In this document: positions 54,754-64,000 of the stretch, one piece after another
Layout: the number at the start of each line of letters is the position of its first letter
Position numbering within the stretch: the first letter of the stretch is position 1
NCBI RefSeq assembly: GCF_020010905.1
Contig: NZ_JAGJBY010000001.1
Coordinates: forward strand, 3,554,001 to 3,618,000
DNA: 64,000 nt
Origin: Streptomyces acidiscabies
GTDB lineage: Bacteria; Actinomycetota; Actinomycetes; Streptomycetales; Streptomycetaceae
Direction: 5' to 3'
The notes under the pieces: model-generated
Seen by the model: only the letters and a program-made list of their open reading frames with translations
The model's database searches: none
What the model was told of the DNA's origin: nothing
Made by a program: the position numbers and the translations under genes

Positions 54754-55653
54754 CGCGCACCCTCCTGTCCGGTCAGGGACAGATAGACGTCCTCCAGGGT
54801 CGGCCGGGTCACCGTCAGGCCGGGTATCTCGCCGTCGAAACGGGACGCCAGTTCGCTCACCACGCGCGTGGGAGCGTCGGTGCGCTCCGCGTGCGGGGTG
54901 CCGTCCGGCTCGGTCCACGCGACGGTCGCACCCGCGCCGTACCGCTCCCGCAGCGCGGCCGGTTCCCCCTCGGCGACGACCCGGCCGTGCGCGATGACCG
55001 CCAGCCGGTCGGCGAGGGTCTCGGCCTCTTCCAGGATGGGGGTCCCCCCCGCTCGAGCGAAGCCGAGAGTGGGGGAGGGTGGTGAGCAGGATCGTCGTCC
55101 CCTCGTCGGCCAGCGCGCGGATCAGGTCCCAGAACTGCCTGCGGGCCGCCGGGTCGAAACCGGTCGTCGGCTCGTCCAGGAGCAGCAGCTCCGGGCCGCC
55201 GATCACCCCGAGCGCGACGTCGAGCCGCCGCCGCTGGCCTCCCGAGAGCGCCTTGATACGGCTGTCCGCCTTCTCCGCGAGACCCACCAGGCCGATCACC
55301 GTCTCCGGGTCGCGCGGGCGCGGGTAGTAGCGCGCGAAATGTCGTACCGTCTCACGAACCGTCAACTCGGCGGGCGCGGATTCGTCCTGCCAGACGATTC
55401 CGATACGTGAACGCCACGCACGCGTTCCCGTCGCCGGATCCGAGCCCAGGACCCGTACTTCACCGGCGTCCCGCTTCCGGTTCCCCTGGAGGATCTCCAC
55501 CGTCGTGCTCTTGCCCGCGCCGTTCGGGCCGAGCAGACCGAACACCTCGCCGGTACGAATCCCCAGGTCGACGCCGTCCAGCGCGGTCGTGCCGCCGTAG
55601 CGCTTGCGCAGCCCCCGGACGGTCACCGCGAGTTTTTCCCCGTGTGCTGTCAT
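54750..55653 (-). pseudogene. ABC transporter ATP-binding protein broken at the H-loop by a short repeat
   Basis: Walker A GPNGAGKST (42-50), signature LSGGQ (136-140) and Walker B LLLLDE (156-161) are intact. After TTILLTT (residue 192), exactly where the switch histidine belongs (TTH), 43 bases at 55077-55035 form a GC-rich element and the frame shifts by one. Past it the other frame continues correctly (LEEAETLADRLAVIAHGRVV) to a TGA at 54750-54752, overlapping the permease start as expected. Removing the net 37 bases restores 288 residues. As read, the product lacks the H-loop and C-terminal part, so transport should fail. Confidence 0.88.
55035..55077 (-). repeat. Short palindromic element inside the ATPase gene
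   Basis: On the minus strand it starts CTCCCCCACTCTCGGCTTCG and continues CTCGAGCGGGGGGGACCCC. CCCCC at one end pairs with GGGGG at the other to form a hairpin. I remember this as a widespread Streptomyces intergenic sequence; no second copy is in the window. Confidence 0.7.
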
Positions 55654-55828
55654 GCCGCACAGCATCGTCCGAGACCGTTCGGCCGGGGGACCTCCGCTCG
55701 TACACGCTTATGTCCATCGAACGGTGGACGCACAGGACGGTGCGGCACAATGAGCGCTGCCAGAAGAACGTCCCCTCGCGATGTGACGGATCGGCGTGAT
55801 GAGCAAGACGACAGTCAAAGAGGTCTCC

Positions 55829-56458
55829 ATGGACCACGAGCCGGAGCGCGCCACCGCCGACGCGTCCCGCGCGGTGGGCGGCAGCCGGGCGTTCGCGCTG
55901 ATGCTGGTGATCACGGGCGCGGCGGGACTGCTCGCCGCCTGGGTCATCACCATCGACAAGTTCAAGCTGCTCGAAGCCAAGGTCGAGGGGAAGACGTTCG
56001 TCCCCGGGTGCAGCCTCAACCCGGTCGTCTCCTGCGGCAGCGTCATGGAGTCCAAGCAGGCCGCCGCCTTCGGGTTCCCCAACCCGATGCTCGGACTGGT
56101 CTGCTACGGCATCGTCATCGCCGTCGGCATGACCCTGCTGGGCCGCGCCCGGTTCCCGCGCTGGTACTGGCTGACCTTCAACTTCGGCACCCTGTTCGGG
56201 GTCGGGTTCTGTACGTGGCTCCAGTTCCAGTCGCTGTACCGGATCAACGCGCTGTGCCTGTGGTGCTCGCTGGCCTGGGTCGCGACGATCATCATGTTCT
56301 GGTACGTGACCTCGTTCAACGTGCGCAACGGCTTCCTGCCGGGGCCGGCCTGGCTGAAGAGCTTCTTCGGCGAGTTCACGTGGGTGCTGCCGGCCGTGCA
56401 CATCGGGATCATCGGGATGCTGATCCTGACCCGCTGGTGGGACTTCTGGACCAGCTGA
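55829..56458 (+). CDS. Vitamin K epoxide reductase (VKOR) family protein
   Basis: A 209-residue membrane oxidoreductase that would reoxidise a secreted thiol oxidase by passing electrons to menaquinone. Four or five membrane segments; the loop cysteines are Cys61 and Cys69 (CSLNPVVSCG) and the quinone-side pair is CLWC (143-146), the full VKOR set. AAAGAGG lies 7 bases before the ATG at 55829, so this start is preferred over the ATG at 55799. No signal-bearing DsbA gene is near to act as its partner. Confidence 0.92.
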   Translation: MDHEPERATADASRAVGGSRAFALMLVITGAAGLLAAWVITIDKFKLLEAKVEGKTFVPGCSLNPVVSCGSVMESKQAAAFGFPNPMLGLVCYGIVIAVGMTLLGRARFPRWYWLTFNFGTLFGVGFCTWLQFQSLYRINALCLWCSLAWVATIIMFWYVTSFNVRNGFLPGPAWLKSFFGEFTWVLPAVHIGIIGMLILTRWWDFWTS

Positions 56459-56472
56459 GGCTTCGTAGGGCG

Positions 56473-56495
56473 TTGTCAGTGGCGTCCTTTAGGGT
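56473..56495 (+). promoter_or_regulatory. PafBC-type damage promoter of rarA
   Basis: TTGTCAGTG, 8-base spacer from 56482, TAGGGT (56490-56495): an exact fit to TGTCRGTG-N8-TANNNT. The GTG of rarA begins only 7 bases after the -10 box, so the mRNA is probably leaderless. Confidence 0.85.
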
Positions 56496-56501
56496 TTCCG
56501 T

Positions 56502-57857
56502 GTGGAGCCCGATCTGTTCACCGCAGCCGCCGAAGACCGCCAGGAGAAGGACCCGACGGGGAGCCCCCTGGCGGTCCGGATGCGCCCGCGCACGCTCGAC
56601 GAGGTGGTGGGCCAGCAGCACCTCCTGAAGCCGGGGTCCCCCTTGCGCCGCCTGGTCGGCGAGGGCGCGGGCGGTCCGGCCGGAGTCTCCTCGGTGATCC
56701 TCTGGGGCCCGCCCGGCACGGGCAAGACGACCCTCGCGTACGTCGTCTCGAAGGCCACCGACAAGCGGTTCGTGGAGCTGTCGGCGATCACCGCAGGCGT
56801 CAAGGAGGTCCGCGCGGTCATCGACGGCGCGCGCCGCGCCAGCGGGGGGTACGGCAAGGAGACCGTCCTCTTCCTCGACGAGATCCACCGCTTCAGCAAG
56901 GCCCAGCAGGACTCCCTCCTCCCGGCCGTCGAGAACCGCTGGGTCACCCTCATCGCGGCGACCACCGAGAACCCGTACTTCTCGATCATCTCCCCCCTCC
57001 TGTCCCGCTCCCTCCTCCTCACCCTCGAACCCCTCACGGACGACGACCTGCGCGCCCTCCTCAGAAGGGCCGTCACCGACGACCGGGGCCTCAAAGCCGC
57101 CGTCACCCTCCCCGAGGACACCGAGGACCACCTCCTGCGTATCGCCGGAGGAGACGCCCGCCGCGCCCTCACCGCCCTGGAGGCCGCCGCCGGAGCAGCC
57201 CTGGACCAGGGCGAGACCGAGGTCACCCTCGCGACGCTGGAGCAGACTGTCGACCGCGCGGCGGTCAAGTACGACCGCGACGGCGACCAGCACTACGACG
57301 TCGCCAGCGCCCTCATCAAGTCCATCCGCGGCTCCGACGTGGACGCCGCCCTGCACTACCTGGCCCGCATGATCGAGGCCGGCGAGGACCCCCGCTTCAT
57401 CGCCCGCCGCCTGATGATCTCGGCGAGCGAGGACATCGGGCTGGCGGACCCGAACGCCCTCCCCATAGCCGTCGCCGCGGCGCAGGCCGTCGCCATGATC
57501 GGCTTCCCCGAGGCCGCGCTCACCCTCAGCCACGCGACCATCGCGCTCGCGCTGGCGCCGAAGTCCAACGCGGCGACGACCGCGATCGGCGCCGCCCTGG
57601 AGGACGTCCGCAAGGGCCTGGCCGGATCGGTGCCGACGCATCTGCGGGACGGCCACTACAAGGGCGCCGCCAAGCTGGGGCACGCGCGGGGGTACGTCTA
57701 CCCGCACGACCTGCCCGAGGGCATCGCCGAGCAGCAGTACGCCCCGGACCAGATCAAGGACCGCGAGTACTACACGCCGACCAGACACGGCGCGGAGGCG
57801 CGGTACGCGGACGCCGTCGAGTGGACCAGGAAGCACCTCGGTCGCAAGCGGTCCTGA
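56502..57857 (+). CDS. rarA: Replication-associated recombination protein A (RarA/MgsA)
   Basis: A 451-residue AAA+ ATPase acting at stalled replication forks. Walker [11 protein letters not shown] near 69, Walker [17 protein letters not shown] near 121, sensor [10 protein letters not shown], and the C-terminal tetramerisation part with [20 protein letters not shown] and [19 protein letters not shown]. No ribosome site precedes the GTG, in keeping with a leaderless start. The promoter matches the RecA-independent damage consensus. Confidence 0.95.
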   Translation: MEPDLFTAAAEDRQEKDPTGSPLAVRMRPRTLDEVVGQQHLLKPGSPLRRLVGEGAGGPAGVSSVILWGPPGTGKTTLAYVVSKATDKRFVELSAITAGVKEVRAVIDGARRASGGYGKETVLFLDEIHRFSKAQQDSLLPAVENRWVTLIAATTENPYFSIISPLLSRSLLLTLEPLTDDDLRALLRRAVTDDRGLKAAVTLPEDTEDHLLRIAGGDARRALTALEAAAGAALDQGETEVTLATLEQTVDRAAVKYDRDGDQHYDVASALIKSIRGSDVDAALHYLARMIEAGEDPRFIARRLMISASEDIGLADPNALPIAVAAAQAVAMIGFPEAALTLSHATIALALAPKSNAATTAIGAALEDVRKGLAGSVPTHLRDGHYKGAAKLGHARGYVYPHDLPEGIAEQQYAPDQIKDREYYTPTRHGAEARYADAVEWTRKHLGRKRS

Positions 57858-58171
57858 GCACCCTGTAAACTCGCCCGAAGTGCCGTGTCCCGCGCTGTCA
57901 GAGCGGGACGACCGGCCGGAACCCCCGCAAGGGGGCTCCAGGAGCGTCGCGCACCGTCGAACGGTGTCGCGGGCAGCCCACCACCATCCGCCGCGAGGCG
58001 AGAACCGGTCGGTGGGCCACTCGCGTGCTGCACGTATGTGCCCAGACCAGGGGAGCGGCTGCCCGAACCGTCCTGTCTCTCGCGGACAAGGACGACGAGG
58101 GTTTCCCCGGCTGCGGATTGCGACCTCTCGTTGCTGCTGACAAGCCGAAGAAACATTACGGAGACAACAAA
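57858..58171 (+). promoter_or_regulatory. Promoter and long structured leader of rpsD
   Basis: These 314 bases hold no convincing gene. A -10-like TAAACT preceded by TG lies at 57866-57871. Then come hairpin GTCCCGC/GCGGGAC (57887-57893 with 57903-57909) and hairpin CCCCC-GCAA-GGGGG (57922-57926 with 57931-57935), a GNRA tetraloop. The leader is long enough for autogenous control by S4, which is known in other bacteria. I did not fold the rest. Confidence 0.5.
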
Positions 58172-58786
58172 GTGGCGAACCAGTCCCGCCCCAAGGTCAA
58201 GAAGTCGCGTGCCCTCGGCATCGCGCTGACCCCGAAGGCCGTCAAGTACTTCGAGGCCCGCCCCTACCCGCCGGGCGAGCACGGCCGTGGCCGCAAGCAG
58301 AACTCGGACTACAAGGTCCGTCTGCTGGAGAAGCAGCGTCTGCGCGCGCAGTACGACCTCTCCGAGCGTCAGCTCGTCCGCGCCTACGAGCGTGCCTCCA
58401 AGGTCCAGGGCAAGACCGGTGAGGCCCTGATCATCGAGCTGGAGCGCCGTCTCGACGCGCTGGTCCTGCGTTCGGGCATCGCCCGCACGATCTACCAGGC
58501 CCGCCAGATGGTCGTCCACGGCCACATCGAGGTCAACGGTCAGAAGACCGACAAGCCCTCGTTCCGTGTCCGTCCCGACGACGTCGTGATGGTCCGCGAG
58601 CGCAGCCGCGAGAAGACCCTCTTCACCGTGGCCCGCGAGGGTGGCTTCGCCCCCGACGGTGAGACCCCGCGCTACCTTCAGGTCAACCTCAAGGCCCTGG
58701 CGTTCCGCCTGGACCGCGAGCCGAACCGCAAGGAAATCCCGGTCATCTGCGACGAGCAGCTGGTCGTCGAGTACTACGCCCGCTGA
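58172..58786 (+). CDS. rpsD: 30S ribosomal protein S4
   Basis: A 204-residue primary 16S rRNA-binding protein. It has ARPYPPGEHGRGRKQNSDYK near 28 and the S4 RNA-binding domain (RRLDALVLRSGIARTIYQAR; VVHGHIEVNGQKTDKPSFRV). The N-terminus lacks the cysteine zinc motif of some S4 proteins, as in the C-minus form. GTG start with GGAGA at 12 bases. In this genome it is alone, away from the large ribosomal operons. Confidence 0.97.
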   Translation: MANQSRPKVKKSRALGIALTPKAVKYFEARPYPPGEHGRGRKQNSDYKVRLLEKQRLRAQYDLSERQLVRAYERASKVQGKTGEALIIELERRLDALVLRSGIARTIYQARQMVVHGHIEVNGQKTDKPSFRVRPDDVVMVRERSREKTLFTVAREGGFAPDGETPRYLQVNLKALAFRLDREPNRKEIPVICDEQLVVEYYAR

Positions 58787-58813
58787 TCTTTCATCGGCCG
58801 TAGTACCACTCGG

Positions 58814-58844
58814 AGCCCGCTGTCCCCTTGGGGGCGGCGGGTTT
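58814..58844 (+). terminator. Terminator after rpsD
   Basis: An imperfect GC-rich stem (AGCCCGC..TCCCC with GGGG..GGCGGGTT) followed by TTTT, 28 bases after the stop. Confidence 0.75.
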
Positions 58845-58938
58845 TCGCATGCCCGTAATGCGGTACAGAGCGCTCCCCGAGGCGCGATAGGCTCCCCTGA
58901 CAGGAGGCAAGTTTTACGCGTCAGAGAGTGGGTGTCAG

Positions 58939-59355
58939 GTGTCCGGAGGCGAGGTAGCCGGGATCATCGTGGCCGTCTTCTGGGCGATCCTGGTCTCCTT
59001 CCTCGCCGTCGCGCTGGTGAGGCTGGCCCAGACGCTCAAGGCGACCACCAAGCTCGTGGCGGACGTGACCGACCAGGCCGTACCGCTGCTCGCGGACGCC
59101 TCCACGGCCGTACGCTCCGCGCAGACGCAGATCGACCGGGTCGACGCGATCGCCTCGGACGTCCAGGAGGTCACCTCCAACGCCTCCGCGCTGTCGACGA
59201 CGGTCGCCTCGACGTTCGGCGGACCTCTCGTGAAGGTCGCCGCGTTCGGGTACGGCGTACGCCGCGCACTCGGCGGCCGTAAAGAAGCCGCCGTGCCGGC
59301 GAAGGCACCCCGCCGTACCGTGATCGTGGGCCGCGTCCGTGGGAAGAGGGACTGA
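58939..59355 (+). CDS. DUF948 membrane protein
   Basis: A 138-residue protein. The N-terminal membrane segment (IIVAVFWAILVSFLAVALV) is followed by a long helix (TLKATTKLVADVTDQAVPLLADASTAV, given here as LKATTKLVADVTDQAVPLL) with heptad-like spacing, the DUF948 pattern, and a basic C-terminus. Function unknown. GTG start. It precedes a second small protein and alaS in an arrangement conserved in actinomycetes. Confidence 0.85.
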   Translation: MSGGEVAGIIVAVFWAILVSFLAVALVRLAQTLKATTKLVADVTDQAVPLLADASTAVRSAQTQIDRVDAIASDVQEVTSNASALSTTVASTFGGPLVKVAAFGYGVRRALGGRKEAAVPAKAPRRTVIVGRVRGKRD

Positions 59356-59363
59356 GAGCAGCG

Positions 59364-59696
59364 ATGTTCCGCCGTACGTTCTGGTTCACGACCGGCGTCG
59401 CAGCCGGTGTCTGGGCCACCACCAAGGTCAACCGCAAACTGAAGCAGCTCACCCCGGAGAGCCTCGCCGCGACCGCGGCGAACAAGGCGCTGGAGACCGG
59501 CGCGCGGATCAAGGACCGCGCGGTCGGCTTCGCGCTCGACGTCCGGGACGGCATGGCCCAGCGGGAGGCCGAGCTGGAGGACGCGCTCGGCATCGAGAGC
59601 GCGCCCGAACTCCCCGCACCCCGGCGCATCGCCGCCATCGAGAACACGACGTATCCCAACACGACGTACACGTACAACCGGAATGAGGACCACTGA
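59364..59696 (+). CDS. DUF6167-like small protein
   Basis: A 110-residue protein, probably the family annotated as DUF6167. It begins [20 protein letters not shown], a short membrane-compatible stretch, then a helix with [20 protein letters not shown] and an acidic [14 protein letters not shown]. The tail has [16 protein letters not shown], a Thr/Tyr/Asn-rich end. The stop overlaps the alaS start by one base, so the two are coupled; a link with AlaS is not known. Confidence 0.78.
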   Translation: MFRRTFWFTTGVAAGVWATTKVNRKLKQLTPESLAATAANKALETGARIKDRAVGFALDVRDGMAQREAELEDALGIESAPELPAPRRIAAIENTTYPNTTYTYNRNEDH

Positions 59697-62368
59697 TGGA
59701 GTCGGCCGAGATTCGCCGCCGCTGGCTGAGCTTCTACGAGGAGCGCGGGCACACCGTCGTGCCTTCGGCGTCGCTCATCGCGGACGACCCGACTCTGCTC
59801 CTCGTCCCGGCCGGCATGGTTCCCTTCAAGCCGTACTTCCTCGGTGAGGTCAAGCCGCCGTGGTCGCGCGCCACCAGCGTGCAGAAGTGCGTGCGCACCC
59901 CCGACATCGAAGAGGTCGGCAAGACCACCCGGCACGGCACCTTCTTCCAGATGTGCGGCAACTTCTCCTTCGGTGACTACTTCAAGGAAGGCGCCATCAA
60001 GTACGCCTGGGAGCTGCTCACCAGCCCCCAGGACAAGGGCGGTTACGGCCTCGACCCCGAGCGCCTGTGGATCACCGTGTACCTGGAGGACGACGAGGCC
60101 GAGCGCATCTGGCACGAGGTCGTCGGCGTGCCGAAGGAGCGCATCCAGCGCCTCGGCATGAAGGACAACTACTGGTCGATGGGCGTCCCCGGGCCCTGCG
60201 GCCCCTGTTCCGAGATCAACTACGACCGCGGCCCGGAGTTCGGCGTCGAGGGCGGCCCGGCCGTCAACGACGAGCGGTACGTCGAGATCTGGAACCTCGT
60301 CTTCATGCAGTACGAGCGCGGCCAGGGCATCGGCAAGGACAATTTCGAGATCCTCGGCGAGCTGCCCAGCAAGAACATCGACACGGGCCTCGGCCTGGAG
60401 CGCCTCGCGATGATCTTGCAGGGCGTGCAGAACATGTACGAGATCGACACCTCGATGGCCGTCATCGACAAGGCCACCGAGCTGACCGGCGTCCGCTACG
60501 GCGACGCCCACGGCTCGGACGTCTCCCTGCGCGTGGTCACCGACCACATGCGTACGTCGGTGATGCTGATCGGCGACGGCGTGACCCCCGGCAACGAGGG
60601 CCGGGGCTACGTCCTGCGCCGCATCATGCGCCGTGCCATCCGCAACATGCGCCTCCTCGGTGCCACCGGCCCGGTCGTCCTGGACCTCATCGACACGGTC
60701 ATCCGGATGATGGGCCAGCAGTACCCGGAGCTGATCACCGACCGCGAGCGGATCGAGAAGGTCGCCGTCGCCGAGGAGAACGCCTTCCTCAAGGCCCTCA
60801 AGGGCGGCACGAACATCCTCGACACGGCCGTCACCGAGACCAAGGCGTCCGGCGGCACGGTCCTCGCCGGCGACAAGGCGTTCCTCCTGCACGACACGTG
60901 GGGCTTCCCCATCGACCTCACCCTGGAGATGGCCGCCGAACAGGGCCTGTCCGTGGACGAGGACGGCTTCCGCCGCCTGATGAAGGAGCAGCGGGAGCGC
61001 GCCAAGGCCGACGCCCAGGCCAAGAAGACCGGCCACGCCGGTGCCGGTGCCTACCGGGAGATCGCCGACAAGGCCGGTGAGACCGACTTCATCGGCTACA
61101 CCTTCACCGAGGGCGAGACCACGGTCGTCGGCATCCTCGTCGACGGCGTCTCCTCCCCGGCCGCCGGCGAGGGCGACGAGGTCGAGATCGTCCTCGACCG
61201 CACCCCCTTCTACGCCGAGGGCGGCGGCCAGATCGGCGACACCGGGAAGATCCGGGTCGAGGGCGGCGCCGTCATCGAGGTCCGCGACTGCCAGAAGCCG
61301 GTGCCGGGGGTGTACGTCCACAAGGGCGTCGTCCAGGTCGGCGAGGTGACCGTCGGTGCCAAGGCCCACGCCTCGATCGACTCCCGGCGCCGCACGGCCA
61401 TCGCCCGTGCCCACTCCGCCACGCACCTCACCCACCAGGCCCTGCGCGACGCGCTCGGCCCGACGGCCGCCCAGGCCGGTTCCGAGAACCAGCCGGGCCG
61501 CTTCCGCTTCGACTTCGGCTCGCCGTCCGCCGTCCCGACGGCCGTGATGACCGACGTCGAGCAGAAGATCAACGAGGTGCTCTCCCACGACCTCGACGTG
61601 CGCGCCGAGGTCATGGGCATCGACGAGGCGAAGAAGCAGGGCGCCATCGCCGAGTTCGGCGAGAAGTACGGCGAGCGGGTGCGCGTCGTGACCATCGGGG
61701 ACTTCTCCAAGGAGCTGTGCGGCGGGACGCACGTCCACAACACCTCGCAGCTCGGTCTGGTCAAGCTGCTCGGCGAGTCGTCGATCGGTTCGGGGGTGCG
61801 CCGCATCGAGGCCCTTGTCGGCGTCGACGCCTACAACTTCCTGGCCCGTGAGCACACGGTCGTCGCCCAGCTCCAGGAGCTGGTCAAGGGGCGTCCGGAG
61901 GAGCTGCCGGAGAAGATCTCGGTCATGCTCGGCAAGCTGAAGGACGCCGAGAAGGAGATCGAGAAGTTCCGCGCGGAGAAGGTCCTCCAGGCCGCCGCCG
62001 GACTCGCCGAGTCCGCCAAGGACGTCCGCGGGATCGCCCTGGTGACCGGGCAGGTGCCGGACGGGACGACTCCGGACGACCTGCGCAAGCTGGTCCTCGA
62101 CGTGCGGGGCCGTATCCAGGGTGGCCGCGCCGCCGTCGTAGCGATCTTCACCGTGAACAACGGCAAACCGCTGACCGTGATCGCCACCAACGAGGCCGCC
62201 CGTGAGCGCGGTCTCAAGGCGGGCGATTTGGTCCGCACGGCCGCCAAGACGCTCGGCGGCGGTGGCGGCGGGAAGCCGGACGTCGCCCAGGGCGGCGGCC
62301 AGAACCCGGCCGCCGTCGGCGAGGCCGTGGACGCGGTCGAGCGACTGGTCGCCGAGACGGCCAACTGA
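59696..62368 (+). CDS. alaS: Alanyl-tRNA synthetase
   Basis: An 890-residue class II synthetase. It begins with [20 protein letters not shown]; the catalytic domain has [20 protein letters not shown]; the editing domain has the [11 protein letters not shown] zinc ligands near 571 and [12 protein letters not shown] near 672. The C-terminal oligomerisation/DHHA1 domain ends with [15 protein letters not shown]. All sites are intact. Its stop overlaps the ruvX start by one base. Confidence 0.98.
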   Translation: MESAEIRRRWLSFYEERGHTVVPSASLIADDPTLLLVPAGMVPFKPYFLGEVKPPWSRATSVQKCVRTPDIEEVGKTTRHGTFFQMCGNFSFGDYFKEGAIKYAWELLTSPQDKGGYGLDPERLWITVYLEDDEAERIWHEVVGVPKERIQRLGMKDNYWSMGVPGPCGPCSEINYDRGPEFGVEGGPAVNDERYVEIWNLVFMQYERGQGIGKDNFEILGELPSKNIDTGLGLERLAMILQGVQNMYEIDTSMAVIDKATELTGVRYGDAHGSDVSLRVVTDHMRTSVMLIGDGVTPGNEGRGYVLRRIMRRAIRNMRLLGATGPVVLDLIDTVIRMMGQQYPELITDRERIEKVAVAEENAFLKALKGGTNILDTAVTETKASGGTVLAGDKAFLLHDTWGFPIDLTLEMAAEQGLSVDEDGFRRLMKEQRERAKADAQAKKTGHAGAGAYREIADKAGETDFIGYTFTEGETTVVGILVDGVSSPAAGEGDEVEIVLDRTPFYAEGGGQIGDTGKIRVEGGAVIEVRDCQKPVPGVYVHKGVVQVGEVTVGAKAHASIDSRRRTAIARAHSATHLTHQALRDALGPTAAQAGSENQPGRFRFDFGSPSAVPTAVMTDVEQKINEVLSHDLDVRAEVMGIDEAKKQGAIAEFGEKYGERVRVVTIGDFSKELCGGTHVHNTSQLGLVKLLGESSIGSGVRRIEALVGVDAYNFLAREHTVVAQLQELVKGRPEELPEKISVMLGKLKDAEKEIEKFRAEKVLQAAAGLAESAKDVRGIALVTGQVPDGTTPDDLRKLVLDVRGRIQGGRAAVVAIFTVNNGKPLTVIATNEAARERGLKAGDLVRTAAKTLGGGGGGKPDVAQGGGQNPAAVGEAVDAVERLVAETAN

Positions 62369-62820
62369 TGCGCCGAGGACGCCGGCTCGCGATCGACGTC
62401 GGGGACGCCCGGATCGGGGTCGCCTCGTGCGACCCCGACGGGATCCTCGCGACCCCGGTCGAGACGGTCTCCGGCAAGGACGTACCGGCTGCTCGGCGCC
62501 GGCTGAAGCAACTGGCCGACGAGTACGAGCCGATCGAGATCGTCGTCGGGCTCCCGCGCTCCCTCAAGGGGGGCGAGGGGCCGGCGGCGGTCAAGGTCCG
62601 GGGCTTCGCGGAGGCGCTGGCCAAGGCGGTCGACCCGATTCCGGTTCGGCTCGTGGACGAGCGGATGACGACCGTGACGGCCGCTCAGGGGCTGCGCGCC
62701 TCGGGCGTGAAGTCGAAGAAGGGACGCTCCGTCATCGACCAGGCCGCCGCTGTGATCATCCTTCAGCAGGCCCTGGAATCCGAACGGGTGTCAGGTAAAG
62801 CACCCGGAGAGGGCGTCTAA
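62368..62820 (+). CDS. ruvX: RuvX/YqgF-family nuclease
   Basis: A 150-residue RNase H-fold protein, called a putative Holliday junction resolvase; in other bacteria YqgF also trims pre-16S rRNA. The acidic residues are in AIDVGDARIGVA near 10, VVGLPRSLKGGEGP, VRLVDERMTTV and IDQAAAVIILQ. Start overlaps the alaS stop by one base. The usual neighbour mltG follows after 106 bases. Confidence 0.94.
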   Translation: MRRGRRLAIDVGDARIGVASCDPDGILATPVETVSGKDVPAARRRLKQLADEYEPIEIVVGLPRSLKGGEGPAAVKVRGFAEALAKAVDPIPVRLVDERMTTVTAAQGLRASGVKSKKGRSVIDQAAAVIILQQALESERVSGKAPGEGV

Positions 62821-62926
62821 GTGGTCATCTGATCGCGATACGGTAACGTTCCGCGCGATGCGGAGGTGTTCGAACAGCCTCCGCACAACAGAGGCGGAAC
62901 CGCAGCCTCGCGGCTCTAGGGGATCG

Positions 62927-64000
62927 ATGACTGAGTATGGCCGGGGCCCGGGCCCCGCACCGTGGCATCCGGAGGACCCGTTGTTCGGGGACGGCGGATG
63001 GGAAGGGCAGCAGGCGCCCATGGGGCACCAGCCTGCCTACGGGGGCCACCAGCAGTACCCGCAGGAGCCGCAGCAGCAGACGTCGTACAACGGCTGGACC
63101 GACGGCGGCCAGCAGCCCGGATACGGCCAGAACCCGCAGCCGCAGTACGACCAACAGCAGTACGACCAGCAGCAATATGACCAGTACGGTCAACCGGTCT
63201 ACCCCCAGTACGACCAGCAGCAGTACCCCCAACCGAACCAGCCGCAGTCCTATCATCAGGGCGGCTGGGACGGCACCGGCACCCACGCGCACGTCCCCTA
63301 CGCGGCGGATCCCGGCGACCCCTACGGCCAGCAGCCCGCCGCGTACGGCGCCGAACAGCCCGACTTCTACGGCACCCCCGACGCCTACCCGCCCCCGGAG
63401 CCCCCGGCCCGCCGCCGCGAGCCGGAGCCCGAGCCAGACCTCGACCCCGAGCCGCTCGGCGGCATCCTGCCCGAGCCGGCCGACCCGGTCGACGACGAGG
63501 GCACGCTCGCCGAGGCCGCTCCCGAGGAGCGCGGCCGGCGCGGCGGCAAAGGAGGCAAGGGCAAAGGGGACAGCGGCAAGAAGAAGCGCCGCAACGGCGC
63601 CGCGTGCCTTGTCGTCGTGCTCGTCTTCGGCGGGGGTATCGCCGGGGTCGCCTACTTCGGCATGCAGTTCTACCAGGACCGCTACGGCGCGTCCCCGGAC
63701 TACGCGGGTAACGGCACGGACGAGACGGTCTCCGTCACCATCCCGAAGGGCGCCGGGGGCGCGGCCATAGGGCGTGAGCTGAAGGCCGCGGGCGTCGTCA
63801 AGAGCGTCGACGCGTTCGTGTCCGCGTTCACGCAGAACGCCAAGTCCGGGAGCATCCAAGAGGGTTCGTACGTCCTGAACAAGGAGATGTCCGCCCAGGC
63901 GGCCGTCGCGATGATGCTCGACCCCAAGAGCCAGAGCAACCTGATCATCGCCGAGGGCACCCGCAACGTCGCGGTCTACGCGCAGATCGACAAGCGCCTC
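62927..64000 (+). CDS. mltG: Endolytic murein transglycosylase MltG, N-terminal part
   Basis: The first 358 residues of a gene that runs past the window. A cytoplasmic N-terminus of about 220 residues is extremely rich in Gln, Tyr, Pro and Gly, with DQQQYDQQQYDQYGQP-like repeats (about 65-105), then Pro/Glu-rich, then a Lys/Arg/Gly-rich stretch. One membrane segment (ACLVVVLVFGGGIAGVAYFG, near 225) leads to the YceG/MltG domain (TVSVTIPKGAGGAAIGRELK; SVDAFVSAF; EGTRN). The catalytic Glu lies beyond the window. It cuts nascent peptidoglycan strands. Position after ruvX is standard. Confidence 0.9.
   Translation, partial: MTEYGRGPGPAPWHPEDPLFGDGGWEGQQAPMGHQPAYGGHQQYPQEPQQQTSYNGWTDGGQQPGYGQNPQPQYDQQQYDQQQYDQYGQPVYPQYDQQQYPQPNQPQSYHQGGWDGTGTHAHVPYAADPGDPYGQQPAAYGAEQPDFYGTPDAYPPPEPPARRREPEPEPDLDPEPLGGILPEPADPVDDEGTLAEAAPEERGRRGGKGGKGKGDSGKKKRRNGAACLVVVLVFGGGIAGVAYFGMQFYQDRYGASPDYAGNGTDETVSVTIPKGAGGAAIGRELKAAGVVKSVDAFVSAFTQNAKSGSIQEGSYVLNKEMSAQAAVAMMLDPKSQSNLIIAEGTRNVAVYAQIDKRL

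Overview
The window is a stretch of Streptomyces chromosome. The evidence is a very high G+C content with third codon positions dominated by G and C, frequent GTG starts, many 4-bp stop/start overlaps, the sporulation gene ssgB, a TTG-started relA, SecD with a long Pro/Ser/Ala insert, and phosphatidylinositol mannoside genes. From memory, the gene order matches the conserved core region of S. coelicolor that holds ssgB, ruvCAB, secDF, relA and alaS; I could not check this.

Layout. (1) 1-5.1 kb: end of cobT, cysG, a SpoU-family RNA methyltransferase and a membrane Ser/Thr kinase, with several intergenic repeats. (2) 5.2-13.7 kb: small membrane proteins, an APH-fold phosphotransferase, five tRNA genes on the minus strand, pabB-pabC, a double GNAT protein, a DsbA-like protein, a CGNR regulator, ssgB and a PGPGW membrane protein. 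(3) 13.7-22.3 kb: two identical tRNA-Val(CAC) genes bracket a glycosyltransferase and a five-gene sugar uptake locus (binding protein, two permeases, a DUF624-like protein and a YetA/rhamnogalacturonan-lyase-like secreted protein) behind a promoter with LacI-type operators. (4) 22.3-35.8 kb: a DnaQ-like exonuclease, a DUF4365 pair, thrS, a HIT protein, an unknown membrane protein, an EF-G-like GTPase, and the phosphatidylinositol/PIM genes pgsA-patA-pimA with two small genes. (5) 35.8-52.1 kb: pdxST, yebC, ruvCAB, yajC-secD-secF-apt, relA, a DUF349 protein, a cyclophilin, a metallo-hydrolase and hisS. (6) 52.1-55.7 kb: an ABC-2 exporter and two-component operon in which two genes are broken. 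(7) 55.8-64 kb: VKOR, rarA, rpsD, two small proteins, alaS, ruvX and the start of mltG.

Three observations stand out. First, the exporter/two-component operon carries two short insertions, each matching or resembling intergenic repeats. One sits exactly at the H-loop of the ATPase and the other inside the HTH of the response regulator; both shift the frame. Second, three promoters match the RecA-independent DNA-damage (PafBC) consensus exactly: in front of ruvC, in front of rarA (probably leaderless), and in front of the unknown 553-residue membrane protein at 27702-29363. This predicts that the latter belongs to the damage response. Third, a family of intergenic repeats (five full or near-full copies plus the fragment in the response regulator) lies in local zones where one strand is rich in A and C, and the direction of the skew flips with the orientation of the repeat, reaching into the ends of neighbouring genes.

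All identifications come from reading the sequence and from recalled family knowledge. No database search, folding or statistics were run.
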